Numbered from the stretch's first letter, positions 34,863 through 43,561 are shown. The stretch is 64,000 bases of DNA from Mesorhizobium sp. (GCA_004963905.1 SUGL01000001.1:1-64000), one strand, 5' to 3'. The notes: a model not told the origin generated them from the letters alone. A program made the numbers and translations.

Positions 34863-35080
34863 GCTTTCGCGCGATCAACGAGAAGTACCTTTTGCCGGCA
34901 TCGCAGATACTCATGGTGCTCGGCATCGTCGCGCTCTGCCAGCCATGGAGCCTTGGCCTGCATTCCTACGGCGTGACGATCATCCTGATCGGGCTGATCG
35001 GCTTCAACATCACGTCCAAGATCGCGCCGGAGCAGAGCGAGGAAACCGGCGCCGCGACGCATGAGGGGGCTGGGCAGTGA
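34859..35080 (+). CDS. small two-helix membrane protein of the ABC operon
   Basis: A 73-residue protein with two hydrophobic segments (YLLPASQILMVLGIVALC and GVTIILIGLIGFNI) and a polar Glu/Ala-rich tail. It overlaps the permease gene upstream by 4 nt (ATGA) and the ATPase gene downstream by 4 nt (GTGA), which makes it a genuine, coupled gene. Small membrane proteins in a similar place occur in rhizobial glycerol-type importers with two ATPases; a role in assembly or stability of the permease is a guess. Confidence 0.75.
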   Translation: MSFRAINEKYLLPASQILMVLGIVALCQPWSLGLHSYGVTIILIGLIGFNITSKIAPEQSEETGAATHEGAGQ

Positions 35081-36180
35081 CGCAGATCGAACTTCGCGGC
35101 ATCGAGAAATTCTTCGGCGCCGTCCAGGTCATCCACAATCTGAACCTCGCCATCGCCGACAACGAGTTCATCGTGCTGCTTGGACAGTCGGGCTGCGGCA
35201 AGACCACGACGCTGCGCGCGATAGCGGGGCTGGAGACGATCGACCAGGGCGACATCCTGATCGACGGCAAGGCGGTGCAACACCTCAAGGCGGCCGACCG
35301 CGACATCGCCATGGTGTTCCAGTCCTTCTCGCTCTATCCGCACATGACGGTGTTCGAGAACATCGCCTTTCCGCTGCGGGCGACGCGCCTGAGCAGCGGC
35401 GAGGTCGACAAGTCGGTGCGCGAGATCGCTAGGGTCCTGCGCATCACCGACCTGCTCGACAAGAAGCCGTCGGCGCTCTCGGGCGGCGACATGCAGCGCG
35501 TGGCGATCGGCCGGGCGCTGGTGCGGCGCCCGAAGGCGATGCTGATGGACGAGCCGATCGGCGCGCTCGACGCCAAGCTGCGCGAGGAGATGCGGGCCGA
35601 GATCAAGCGACTGCACATCAAGCAGGGTTCGACCACGATCTACGTCACGCACGACCAGATCGAGGCGATGAGTCTCGCCGACCGCATCGTCATCATGCAT
35701 GAAGGCTTCATCCAACAGGTCGGCACGCCGGACGAGGTCTATTCGCACCCGGCCAATCTGTTCGTGGCGCAATTCGTCGGCAGTCCGGTGATGAACGTTG
35801 CCGAGGCCACCGTCGCGGCTCAGGCCGGCATAGCCTCCGTTACCGTCGGCGGCACGCCCAAGGGTTTCGAATTCCCGCGCGAGCTCCTGTCCAGGCTCAA
35901 CGGGCATTCCAACGGTGGCTTGACGCTCGGCATCCGTCCGGAAGGCGTGCTCGTTCGGCACGATGCCGCGCCCGGCTACATGCCGGTCGAGGCGCAGATC
36001 ATAGAGCCGCTCGGCTCTTTCGACATTGTCGACCTCAAGGTCGGCTCCAAGATGCTGCGCGCCCGCACCAAGGCCGGCTACGTCTCGGGTCCCGGCGAAA
36101 AGGTCCATGCCCGCATCGATCCGGAGCAGGCGCATTTCTTCGACACGGCAAGCGGCAAGTCACTCGGAGTAAGGCTGTAA
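35077..36180 (+). CDS. sugar-type ABC transporter ATP-binding protein 1
   Basis: A 367-residue MalK/UgpC-like ATPase with Walker A GQSGCGKTT, Q-loop MVFQSFSLYPHM, signature LSGGDMQRVAIGRAL (Gln to Asp change in LSGGQ), Walker B MLMDEPIGALD and H-loop YVTHDQIEA. The C-terminal OB/TOBE region covers about 240-367. GTG start at 35077 overlaps the preceding TGA. The importer encodes a second distinct ATPase, implying an ATPase heterodimer. Confidence 0.9.
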   Translation: MTQIELRGIEKFFGAVQVIHNLNLAIADNEFIVLLGQSGCGKTTTLRAIAGLETIDQGDILIDGKAVQHLKAADRDIAMVFQSFSLYPHMTVFENIAFPLRATRLSSGEVDKSVREIARVLRITDLLDKKPSALSGGDMQRVAIGRALVRRPKAMLMDEPIGALDAKLREEMRAEIKRLHIKQGSTTIYVTHDQIEAMSLADRIVIMHEGFIQQVGTPDEVYSHPANLFVAQFVGSPVMNVAEATVAAQAGIASVTVGGTPKGFEFPRELLSRLNGHSNGGLTLGIRPEGVLVRHDAAPGYMPVEAQIIEPLGSFDIVDLKVGSKMLRARTKAGYVSGPGEKVHARIDPEQAHFFDTASGKSLGVRL

Positions 36181-37265
36181 TGGCCCATATCGAACTGAAG
36201 AACATCACCAAGAAGTTCGGCGGCCACACCGCGCTGACGGGCCTCAATCTCGAGATCGCCGACGGCGAGTTCTTCGTGCTGCTCGGCGAGACCGGCGCCG
36301 GCAAGACGACGACGCTGCGCCTGATCGCCGGGCTCGACAAGCCGACCGAGGGACAGGTCTTCATCGATGGCGTCGATGTTGCAAGCTGGGGCGCGGCCGA
36401 GCGCGACGTGGCGCTGGTGCTGCAGCAATATTCGCTCTATCCGCGCTATACGGTGCGCGAGAACCTCGAATTCCCGCTGAAGCCGAAGATCCGCCGCCTG
36501 CCGGACGACGAGATCAAGGATCGCGTCGCGCGCGCGGCCCGCACGCTCAGGATCGAGCACCTGCTCGACCGCAAGACCGACAGGCTTTCCGGCGGCGAGA
36601 TGCAGCGCGTCTCGATCGGCCGGGCGATCGTGCGCAAGCCGCGCGTGTTCCTGATGGACGAGCCGCTGTCGGCGCTCGACGCGAAGCTGCGCGAGGCGCT
36701 GCGCACGGAGCTGAAAAACCTGCAGATGCAGCTCGGCGCCACCTTCCTGTTCGTCACCCACGACCAGATCGAGGCGATGTCGATGGGCGACAAGGTCGGC
36801 GTGCTCAACCACGGCCGCATCGTCCAGACCGGCACGCCGCAGGAGATCTACAACAATCCGCGCGACACCTATGTCGCGAGCTTCGTCGGCTCGCCGCCGA
36901 TGAACCTCATTGACGGCAAGCTGGTCGAAAACCGCGCGGTGATGGCGCCGATGAATTTCGAACTGCCGCTTTCTGAGGGAGCCAAGATGGGCGGCGCGGC
37001 CGACGGTCGCCCGCTCGTCTTCGGCATCCGTCCGGAGGACGTCTATCTGGAGAGCGGCGCGCCGGTCGAGGCGCAGGTCCACGACGTCGAGAACCACGGC
37101 GTCGAGAAGATCGTGACGCTGAGGGTCGGCGACACGATGCTGAGAGCCACGGTGCCTGCGAGGACCGCCGTCGAAATCGAGCAGCCGGTCCGTTTCGCCT
37201 GGAACCCGGACAAGGTGGTGATGTTCGACAAGGGCAGCGGGGTTAGCCTGCGCCACGCCGGCTAG
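36180..37265 (+). CDS. sugar-type ABC transporter ATP-binding protein 2
   Basis: A 361-residue MalK-like ATPase with Walker A GETGAGKTT, Q-loop LVLQQYSLYPRY, signature LSGGEMQRVSIGRAI, Walker B FLMDEPLSALD and H-loop FVTHDQIEA, followed by a TOBE region. Both ATPases of this operon have an acidic residue in place of the signature Gln (LSGGD and LSGGE). The ATG overlaps the previous stop by one base. The operon ends here, at repeat family C copy 1. Confidence 0.9.
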   Translation: MAHIELKNITKKFGGHTALTGLNLEIADGEFFVLLGETGAGKTTTLRLIAGLDKPTEGQVFIDGVDVASWGAAERDVALVLQQYSLYPRYTVRENLEFPLKPKIRRLPDDEIKDRVARAARTLRIEHLLDRKTDRLSGGEMQRVSIGRAIVRKPRVFLMDEPLSALDAKLREALRTELKNLQMQLGATFLFVTHDQIEAMSMGDKVGVLNHGRIVQTGTPQEIYNNPRDTYVASFVGSPPMNLIDGKLVENRAVMAPMNFELPLSEGAKMGGAADGRPLVFGIRPEDVYLESGAPVEAQVHDVENHGVEKIVTLRVGDTMLRATVPARTAVEIEQPVRFAWNPDKVVMFDKGSGVSLRHAG

Positions 37266-37368
37266 AGAGCGGTTCACCGTTTCACGGAAACGCCGAACCG
37301 CTCTAACCCTTTGTTTTTACGCGATTCCGGGCGGAAAGCCGCTCACACTTTTCCTGGAATTGCTCTAA
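37266..37368. repeat. repeat family C, copy 1 (terminator-like) between convergent genes
   Basis: A 103-nt element. A hairpin with arms AGAGCGGTTC/GAACCGCTCT is followed by a T-rich stretch (CCCTTTGTTTTTA), then a second half ending GGAATTGCTCT. It starts right at the ATPase stop codon and ends 7 nt before the stop of the convergent desaturase gene. The same element at 39068-39170 is also between convergent genes, so a bidirectional terminator role is likely. Confidence 0.8.
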
Positions 37369-37374
37369 GAGGGC

Positions 37375-38190
37375 CTACCGCGCGGTTTCATTGCCCGGCA
37401 TCGTGACGCCGGCTGCCGTCGGCCGAGGGCGAAGCGGTTCGAGAAGCAGGCCAAGGACTGTCTGGCTGGCCTCGTCGTCGCAGCCGTCAAGACCGATCCC
37501 GTCAGGCGGGACCGACGGCCGGAAGCTGCCGAAGATGCGATCCCAAAGCGTCAGGAATGTCGAATAATTGGAGTTGGTCTCGGGCATCCAGCGGGAATGG
37601 TGCACGACGTGCATGGCCGGCGTGGCGATCAGCCATGCAAGACGGCGATCGAGCTGCCGGGGCAGGGCAATGTTCGCATGCTGGAAGATCAGGACCGGCA
37701 GTTGGATGACCGGGTAGAGCATGACGGCATACGGCGGAATGCCGAAGGCCAGGATCGCCGCTCCGAGAAAGACAGGCCTTAGCGCCGCCTCCAGCGGATG
37801 GCTGCGGAACGAGGTCGTGACGTCCATTTGCGGATCACTGTGGTGGACACGATGCAGCCGCCAAAGCACCGGCACGGCGTGACTGATCCGGTGGCGCCAA
37901 TAGTCCGTGAGATCGAGCAGGAGAACACCCGCGGCCACGACGATCCATGACGGAAGCTTGAGCGCCGCCAGTCCCCAATGCCGCGTCTCGACCGCGGAGG
38001 CCAAGGCCAGCAACCCGCCCGCGGTGAGCCCGCCGATGACGATCCCGGCAAGTGAGATCACCAGATTTCGCCGGCCTCGGCGCCAGTCGCGCTTTCCCGG
38101 GCGCGCGGCCTGCAAGCCTTCCCACATCCAGACGCCGATGAAGGCCAGGAGCAGAACGACCGGCGGTAGTTTCGAGAGCAAACTGTCCAT
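37375..38190 (-). CDS. sterol desaturase / fatty acid hydroxylase superfamily protein
   Basis: A 271-residue integral membrane di-iron oxygenase-like protein with about four membrane segments. Three histidine boxes are visible: HRISH (DYWRHRISHA), HRVHH (LWRLHRVHHSD) and HVVHH (PAMHVVHHSRW), as required for the di-iron centre. The C-terminal TLWDRIFGSFRP is typical of the family. It could hydroxylate or desaturate a membrane lipid, hopanoid or carotenoid; the substrate cannot be read from sequence. It is divergent from the LuxR gene 38295. Confidence 0.88.
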   Translation of the reverse strand: MDSLLSKLPPVVLLLAFIGVWMWEGLQAARPGKRDWRRGRRNLVISLAGIVIGGLTAGGLLALASAVETRHWGLAALKLPSWIVVAAGVLLLDLTDYWRHRISHAVPVLWRLHRVHHSDPQMDVTTSFRSHPLEAALRPVFLGAAILAFGIPPYAVMLYPVIQLPVLIFQHANIALPRQLDRRLAWLIATPAMHVVHHSRWMPETNSNYSTFLTLWDRIFGSFRPSVPPDGIGLDGCDDEASQTVLGLLLEPLRPRPTAAGVTMPGNETAR

Positions 38191-38265
38191 GGAAGCCCTT
38201 TGTGGCCGCGGCTTCTGTCCGTGTGATCGATCGGCTAAAGTAAGCTTGTCCGATAGAGGATAAAA

Positions 38266-38283
38266 GTCGGCCGGATGGCCGAC
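38266..38283. promoter_or_regulatory. palindrome at the LuxR gene ribosome site
   Basis: GTCGGCC-GGAT-GGCCGAC, a perfect 7-bp inverted repeat with a 4-nt loop, ends directly before the ribosome site AGGAGG of the 38295 gene. It could be an operator for autoregulation or an RNA hairpin next to the ribosome site. Confidence 0.45.
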
Positions 38284-38294
38284 AGGAGGCAGCC

Positions 38295-39047
38295 ATGCCA
38301 GACCGGTTGCTTCGCGATCGCGTGGCCGAAGCGGTGCGCGCCGCGGATCTGCTCAGCGATACCGGCTCGGTCGTGTCGCTTGCGGTCGAGGCGCTCTCGG
38401 CTGCCTGTCCGCATGGCGTGGCCCTGGCATTCACCCGGCGAGGAGACGGCGGCTTCGGATCGGTGGCGGCGTCGCGCGAAGGCCGGTTGCTGCGGCTCGA
38501 AAGCATGCCGCGCCCGCAGGCGCCGGTCCGCTGGGTGGTGCGACTCGACAAGGTGCCCGACTGGCAGCAGAACCGCTGGATCGAGCCGATCGGATCGGGT
38601 GTCCACGGCAAGGATTATTTCCTTCGGGTCAATCCGCTGCCGATGATGCTGATGGGCGACACGCGCAATCCGCCGGACTATGGCCGGATCATGCTCTGCC
38701 GGAGCGGTCGAATGCTGGCTTGGCTCGGCCTCTATGTGGACGGGAGGCGGGGATTCAGCGAGAGCGAGCAGACGCAGCTTGCGCGGGTCGCGGCGGAGCT
38801 GGCGGCGCCGCTTCGCCTCGCGGCCGTGCTCGAAAGGTCGCCCGCGCCGCCCAGCCTTTCTCCCCGTCAGACCGAGATCATGACGCGGGTCAGCAAAGGC
38901 ATGACCAACAAGCAGATCGCCAAGGATCTCGATATCTCGCCGGCCACCGTGAAGACCTTGCTCGAACGGCTGTTCCGGATTTCGAAGGCCAGGAACCGGA
39001 TCGCCCTGATCCAATGGTGGCAAGGGGCGAACCTACCGGACGGTTGA
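38295..39047 (+). CDS. LuxR family transcriptional regulator
   Basis: A 250-residue protein with a C-terminal GerE/LuxR helix-turn-helix (LSPRQTEIMTRVSKGMTNKQ and KDLDISPATVKTLLERLFR). The N-terminal 180 residues show a GAF-like alternation of strands (MLCRSGRMLAWLGLYVDG) but no certain family. Ribosome site AGGAGG at ideal distance. It is divergent from the desaturase-family gene and may control it. Confidence 0.85.
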   Translation: MPDRLLRDRVAEAVRAADLLSDTGSVVSLAVEALSAACPHGVALAFTRRGDGGFGSVAASREGRLLRLESMPRPQAPVRWVVRLDKVPDWQQNRWIEPIGSGVHGKDYFLRVNPLPMMLMGDTRNPPDYGRIMLCRSGRMLAWLGLYVDGRRGFSESEQTQLARVAAELAAPLRLAAVLERSPAPPSLSPRQTEIMTRVSKGMTNKQIAKDLDISPATVKTLLERLFRISKARNRIALIQWWQGANLPDG

Positions 39048-39067
39048 AGCCGGTGTGTCCGCCACCC

Positions 39068-39170
39068 AGAGCGGTTCACCGTTTCACGGAAACGCCGAAC
39101 CGCTCTATCCCTTTGTTTTTACGCAATTCCGGACAGAAAACCGCTACACACTTTTCCTGGAATTGCTCTA
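39068..39170. repeat. repeat family C, copy 2 between convergent genes
   Basis: A 103-nt copy nearly identical to 37266-37368: hairpin AGAGCGGTTC/GAACCGCTCT, T-rich run, then ACGCAATTCCGGACAGAAAA and GGAATTGCTCTA. It abuts the stop codon of the convergent cupin gene at 39172. Confidence 0.8.
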
Positions 39171-39171
39171 G

Positions 39172-39603
39172 CTATTTCGGCAGATAGGTTTCGTAAGGCG
39201 TGTCGTTGATCAAAAGGATCACGCATTCGGTGTCCGACAGACAGGCGTCGTCATGCATCTCGCCGGCTTTCTGGGTCCAGTAGGAGCCCGGCGGCAACTC
39301 GACCTTGGTCGCTTCGCCGCCCTGCATCTGCCAATGCGCCCAGAGCCCCTTGATGACGACGGCGCGATAATCGGCGGTGTGGGCGTGGACCGGCGCGCGC
39401 CAGTTGCCGGGGACCTTGAGCAGTGTGCCGGCCGGGCCTTTGGCGCGTTCGCCCCACAGCGGACCGAGGCGCTGGGGCTGGTCCGGCGCTTCGACGAGGT
39501 AAGGGATCTTGTCGGCGGGCAGGTAGCTGTCCTCGAGCGCGAACGTCCGTCCCGGAAGGACGGCCAGCGCGGTCAGCGCGAGCGGTGCAAGGTAATTGGC
39601 CAT
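39172..39603 (-). CDS. exported cupin (DUF4437-like) protein
   Basis: A 143-residue protein. An N-terminal hydrophobic segment (YLAPLALTALAVLPGRTFA) looks like a signal peptide, so the cupin domain is probably periplasmic. The cupin part has VHAHTADYRAVVIKG and PPGSYWTQKAGEMHDDACLS, followed by DTECVILLINDTPYE. ATG 39603 follows GAGGAAACC. Function unknown. It is located downstream of the AraC gene on the same strand with a 107-nt gap. Confidence 0.75.
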   Translation of the reverse strand: MANYLAPLALTALAVLPGRTFALEDSYLPADKIPYLVEAPDQPQRLGPLWGERAKGPAGTLLKVPGNWRAPVHAHTADYRAVVIKGLWAHWQMQGGEATKVELPPGSYWTQKAGEMHDDACLSDTECVILLINDTPYETYLPK

Positions 39604-39710
39604 GGCGGTTTCCTCCACCGAGAGCTTATGCCGCCTCGGCGGGCGAGGAATGGCCCTTCGTCCAAAAGATTTGGCAATTCCTCCAGCCAGGTGGCGGCGT
39701 GGCCGCGATG

Positions 39711-40676
39711 TCAGGGATGGTCGTCGCCGTTGTTGCGCAGATGGCTCGGCGCGACGCCCATCACCCGCTTGAAGGCGCGACTGAAGGAGGCTTCGGAATC
39801 GTAGCCCAGTTTCGCAGCCGCCACCGACACCCTCATGCCGTCGCGGGCGAGCCACTGCCGCGCCTGGTGCATGCGCACGCGCAGCACATACTTAGCCGGC
39901 GTCTCGCCGACCACCGTGGCGAAGCGCTGCGCGAAGGCTGAACGCGACGCCCCCATCATCTTCGCGAGCGCCTCGACCGTCCAGTCGCGATCGGGCTGCA
40001 GGTGAATGGCGGCGAGCACCTTGCCGACGTCCGGGTTGCGGACGGCGGCGATCCAACCGGTGGCATCACCGCAGCCGTTCTCCACCCAGGAGCGGATGAT
40101 CGTGGCGGCGAGCACGTCGGCGAGCCGAGCCAGAATCCCGCCGGAACCGACGCGGTCCATCGTCACCTCGCCGGCCATCGCGTCGAGCAGATGCTGGATG
40201 CCCGGCGCGTTCGCCATCAGTTCATGCGCGCGCATCAGGTCGGGCATCATGTCGAGCAGCGGATGCGAGCCGTCGAGATTGAAGTGCATGCTGCCGCAAA
40301 ACAGCAAGGTCTTGCAGCCGTCGCAGCCGTTGGAGACATCGTAGATGTTCTCGCAAACCGGCTCGATGGTGTAGCGGCCGATCGGCACGGGCGGAACGCC
40401 CGGTGCGCTCGCCAGAATATGCTCGTCGCCACGCGGGATCAGCAGCGCGTCGCCCACCGATAGCTCGATCCATTCCTTGGCCGGCGAGAACAGCCAGCAG
40501 CCCTGCTGGCCGATGAAATGGAAGCGCGCCGCCTTCTGCGCAGGGAAGGAAACAGCCCAAGGCTCGCCCAGCACGCAGCGGCCATAGTCGACGCCATCGA
40601 GCCGCAAGCCGCGCAACATGTCGGTTAGCGGGTCGCCGGATGCCGGCAATGTGGTTTTGGACGAATTGTAATTCAT
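39711..40676 (-). CDS. AraC family transcriptional regulator (cupin-type N-terminus)
   Basis: A protein of about 321 residues with an N-terminal cupin-like sensor (AraC_N/Cupin_6 type; a Cys-rich SNGCDGCKTLLFCGSMHF segment could bind a metal or sense redox) and a C-terminal AraC double HTH (TVEALAKMMGASRSAFAQRF and VSVAAAKLGYDSEASFSRAF). A GTG at 40712 would extend it by 12 residues; neither start has a clear ribosome site. It is divergent from the MFS transporter gene, whose upstream region has an 18-bp direct repeat suited to AraC binding. Confidence 0.88.
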   Translation of the reverse strand: MNYNSSKTTLPASGDPLTDMLRGLRLDGVDYGRCVLGEPWAVSFPAQKAARFHFIGQQGCWLFSPAKEWIELSVGDALLIPRGDEHILASAPGVPPVPIGRYTIEPVCENIYDVSNGCDGCKTLLFCGSMHFNLDGSHPLLDMMPDLMRAHELMANAPGIQHLLDAMAGEVTMDRVGSGGILARLADVLAATIIRSWVENGCGDATGWIAAVRNPDVGKVLAAIHLQPDRDWTVEALAKMMGASRSAFAQRFATVVGETPAKYVLRVRMHQARQWLARDGMRVSVAAAKLGYDSEASFSRAFKRVMGVAPSHLRNNGDDHP

Positions 40677-40717
40677 TTCGGCGTTTCTAGCATGGAAACT
40701 CCAGGTAGTCACTCCCT

Positions 40718-40753
40718 ATGTTGCACCGCAGCCAAATGTTGCGCCGCAACCAA
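40718..40753. promoter_or_regulatory. tandem direct repeat, AraC operator candidate
   Basis: Two adjacent 18-bp units, ATGTTGCACCGCAGCCAA and ATGTTGCGCCGCAACCAA, differ at two positions only. AraC-type regulators bind direct repeats of about this period, and the site lies between the AraC gene and the MFS gene it probably controls. Confidence 0.55.
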
Positions 40754-40847
40754 ATCGGACCGACGGAGCCGCCCGCCAAGCATGTACGGGTTGGTTCACT
40801 GTTGGTCATCCCCCGCGTGGCGCCGCAGACAGATCGGAGAGTTTGCC

Positions 40848-42062
40848 ATGACCGAACCCGCCACAGGCGTCATCGACGACGCTGTTCTCGACAGAACCGA
40901 ACCGGAGGAACGAACCGAGCCTGTGTGGGGCGCGGTGGTCTCGCTGGCGCTCGGCGTGTTCGGCCTGGTGACGGCCGAATTCCTGCCCGCCAGCCTGCTG
41001 ACGCGGCTGGCGCAGGACCTTGGCGTCAGTGAAGGTGCCGCCGGCCAGGCCGTGACGGCAACTGCGGTTGTCGGCGCGATCGCCGCGCCCACCATGGCCA
41101 TCGTGACCAAGCGGCTCGACCGCCGACTGGTCATGTGGATGCTCACCATCCTCCTGATCGTTTCCAACCTCGTTGCCGCCTTCGCTTCCTCGCTCGCGAT
41201 GTTGCTTCTGGCCCGTGTGGTTCTGGGTATCGCGCTCGGCGGCTTCTGGTCGATGTCGGCCGCCATGGCAATGCGGCTGGTGCCGATGCGGCTGATGCCG
41301 CGCGCCATGTCGATCATCCTGACCGGCGTTTCGGTGGCCACCGTGACGGCGGCTCCCGTCGGCGCTTATGTCGGCGATATCTGGGGCTGGCGCACGGCCT
41401 TCATGATCGCGGCGGTCGTCGGCGCGCTGACCTTGCTGGTGCAGCTTGCCACCATTCCCAGCCTGCCGCCGACGGCGGTGGCAAGCTTCCGGACCCTGAT
41501 CGAGGTGCTGAAGCGGCCGACGATCCGCGTCGCTCTCCTGGTCGTGCTGCTCGTCGCCTCCGGACAGTTTGCCGGCTTCACCTATGTGCGGCCGTTCCTG
41601 GAGACGGTTCCCGTCATGCCGATCGAGACCATTTCGCTGGTGCTGCTCGCCTATGGCATCGGCGGCTTCTTCGGCAATTTCGCCGGCGCGTTCCTCGCCG
41701 AGCGCAACCTGAAGCTTGCGGTCGCGCTGGCGCCGTTGCTGATCGCGCTGTCAGCGCTTGCCATGCTGACCCTCGGCGCCTCGCCGGTGATCGCGGCCAT
41801 CGCGGTTGCCGCCTGGGGCTTCGCCTTCGGCGCGGTGCCGGTCGGGCTGCAGACCTGGCTGGTGCGCGCCGCGCCCGACCAAGCCGAGAGCGCCGGCGGC
41901 CTGATGGTCGCGACGTTCCAGGTGGCGATCGCGCTGGGCGCGGTCTTCGGCGGCCTGCTGGTCGACCATGCCGGTGTCGCCAGCGCCTTCGCCTATGGCG
42001 CCGCGGCGACGCTGCTCGCGGCCCTGGTGACTTTCGCGATCGGGCCGAAACAGGCCGAATAG
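40848..42062 (+). CDS. MFS transporter (DHA1-like drug/sugar efflux)
   Basis: A 404-residue inner-membrane transporter with 12 predicted segments and the conserved loop 2-3 pattern (KRLDRRLVMWMLTILLIVSN). The antiporter-like region in segment 5 reads GVSVATVTAAPVGAYVGDIW. It resembles the AraJ/YdhP/SotB class of exporters. The ATG at 40848 has GGAGAG upstream; the frame is open to 40692 but passes through the operator region. Likely controlled by the divergent AraC protein. Confidence 0.88.
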   Translation: MTEPATGVIDDAVLDRTEPEERTEPVWGAVVSLALGVFGLVTAEFLPASLLTRLAQDLGVSEGAAGQAVTATAVVGAIAAPTMAIVTKRLDRRLVMWMLTILLIVSNLVAAFASSLAMLLLARVVLGIALGGFWSMSAAMAMRLVPMRLMPRAMSIILTGVSVATVTAAPVGAYVGDIWGWRTAFMIAAVVGALTLLVQLATIPSLPPTAVASFRTLIEVLKRPTIRVALLVVLLVASGQFAGFTYVRPFLETVPVMPIETISLVLLAYGIGGFFGNFAGAFLAERNLKLAVALAPLLIALSALAMLTLGASPVIAAIAVAAWGFAFGAVPVGLQTWLVRAAPDQAESAGGLMVATFQVAIALGAVFGGLLVDHAGVASAFAYGAAATLLAALVTFAIGPKQAE

Positions 42063-42083
42063 TTTAACTCGGTATGAGCTTTC

Positions 42084-42126
42084 CAGCTTCGACCCGGGGC
42101 CCTCAGCGGCTCCGGGGTCGAAGCTG
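42084..42126. terminator. bidirectional terminator-like palindrome
   Basis: CAGCTTCGACCC pairs with GGGTCGAAGCTG between the convergent MFS and nitroreductase genes. The outer CTTTCCAGC/GCTGGAAAG pair extends the structure. No long T tract, so efficiency is uncertain. Confidence 0.55.
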
Positions 42127-42202
42127 TCATTGTGGCTGCTGGAAAGTCGGTGATTGGCAAACGGAACAAGCCACCAATCGTGGCCACTGTTATCTGATGC
42201 GA

Positions 42203-43285
42203 TCAACCGATAACCGAAGCCACCGGCCTTCTTGGCGAAAAAGGCAAGATGGGTCCGTACCCGAACCGCATCACAAGATCAGGTCTGCGGGTTTCGCCGA
42301 CGATCGCCGCCAGGTCGGCGCGCAGGCGGGCGACCTCGATGGGCTGATTGATGAAGGCGATCTTGAGCCCCAGACCCGTTGCGGCCAAAGCGAAGCGCTG
42401 GCACGCCTGGCCGACCCTGATCCAGTGATCATGGTCCGGCCGCTCGCCAAAAAAGATCGCGACTCCGGCGGAAGAGTCAATCTGACGGGCGTAGTTCTGA
42501 TTTTCCTGCGCGACGTTGAATAGCCGGTCGAACGCGATCCGGCCCAAGCCGGTCGGCAGCACCGGATTGCCGCTCGCGGCAGAGAAGAGCCCATCGCCCC
42601 GAGCCATCGCGCTGCGCGGGTTGAATCGTATCCACTGCTTCAGTTCACGCACGAACGCGGGGTCGTTCATCTGATCTTCGTTCCCGGCAAGGACGGTATC
42701 CCGCACCTTTATCATCCGTGTCCTGTCGGTGACGAGTGCGAGGCCTACACCTGGGATCGCAGCTGTTCGCTCAACTTCGACGAGGTCCGCCGCAGGGACG
42801 GCGCGACCGTCGTATTCGGCACGCGTCGATTGGCGTTTTGAAATGGCGTCGACCAGCGGGTCCACCTTTGGCGCGCCCATGACGTAATCGTAACGGACAC
42901 CATCGCCGTCGGCCGTGAGCGAGGCCTCGCCCGGACGGCCTGTCGCCGCCGCGGCGAGTGCAAGGTTGGCCGCAGCGCATCCCAGGCTGACATAGAGATG
43001 ATGGTCGTCGGGGTCGACGATAGGAGTCCGCCTCCGAAAGTCAGGCCGTATCTCGATTGCTTGCCCTTCCAACCGGAACCGCCAGGGCTGCGTATTGTGG
43101 CTGTTGGCCGCCAGGGTGGCGTAACGGACCACGGCTTCAAGGTCGGTCGTCAGTTGGCCATGCAATCGCGCGGTGAAGGCCTCATACTGGGCCATCGATC
43201 CGACCGCCGATCGCCAACCGGCTACACCGGCGCCAGCCGCGACAACCAAGGCGCCTGCGCCGACGAGCATCGTTCGCCTGTTCAT
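42203..43285 (-). CDS. nitroreductase-fold protein (Acg-like) with Tat-like signal
   Basis: A 360-residue FMN-fold protein. The N-terminus has a twin-arginine-type start (MNRRTMLVGAGALVVAAGAG), so export is possible. The flavin-binding start YATLAANSHNTQPWRF is the hallmark of Acg/nitroreductase-family proteins, repeated domain-wise in the C-terminal half. Some family members are proposed to sequester flavin rather than catalyse. No operon partner is obvious. Confidence 0.8.
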   Translation of the reverse strand: MNRRTMLVGAGALVVAAGAGVAGWRSAVGSMAQYEAFTARLHGQLTTDLEAVVRYATLAANSHNTQPWRFRLEGQAIEIRPDFRRRTPIVDPDDHHLYVSLGCAAANLALAAAATGRPGEASLTADGDGVRYDYVMGAPKVDPLVDAISKRQSTRAEYDGRAVPAADLVEVERTAAIPGVGLALVTDRTRMIKVRDTVLAGNEDQMNDPAFVRELKQWIRFNPRSAMARGDGLFSAASGNPVLPTGLGRIAFDRLFNVAQENQNYARQIDSSAGVAIFFGERPDHDHWIRVGQACQRFALAATGLGLKIAFINQPIEVARLRADLAAIVGETRRPDLVMRFGYGPILPFSPRRPVASVIG

Positions 43286-43561
43286 CGTGCCCTCTCAGCC
43301 AAACTCGCAGGCAAGATAGTGCCAGTCGGAAGGTTGCCCTTTGATCTCCATCAAGGCCTGCTGGTCGACCATGCTGGCAAGCGCCTGCGTCCGCAGTGAG
43401 CGGCAAAGCGCTTGCGGCAATGGCCTTTCCTGCTCGGACCTAAAGCGCGTCGCGATCCTTCGGACTCGCTCCACGCGCTTTAGGTTTTTGATTTTGCGCA
43501 TGTCTTTGTCCCGAAACCGGTTCCCACTTTCGGGAGACATGCTTTAAGGTTCTGGCGCTCC
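43286..43561. other. 276-nt gap with repeat D copy 2 and a doubtful small frame
   Basis: A minus-strand open frame (43295-43540) starts inside the repeat and ends SDWHYLACEFG. Its C-terminal half (from RSEQERPLPQALCRSLRTQA) looks more protein-like than chance, and might be a small gene or gene remnant starting at a non-ATG codon. No ribosome site was found. Confidence 0.3.
43441..43546. repeat. palindromic repeat family D, copy 2
   Basis: A 106-nt element: first hairpin TAAAGCGCGT...ACGCGCTTTA, then CATGTCTTTGTCCCGAAACC...CGGGAGACATG. The second half resembles copy 1 (20598-20643) and the short repeats abundant in rhizobial intergenic regions. It lies downstream of the GFA-family gene's stop, on its 3' side. 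Confidence 0.7.

Noticed and set aside
43295..43540. 81-codon minus-strand frame
   Set aside because: Its first 30 codons are translated repeat D; only the C-terminal half looks protein-like and no start with a ribosome site was found, so it is noted within the gap and not called as a gene.
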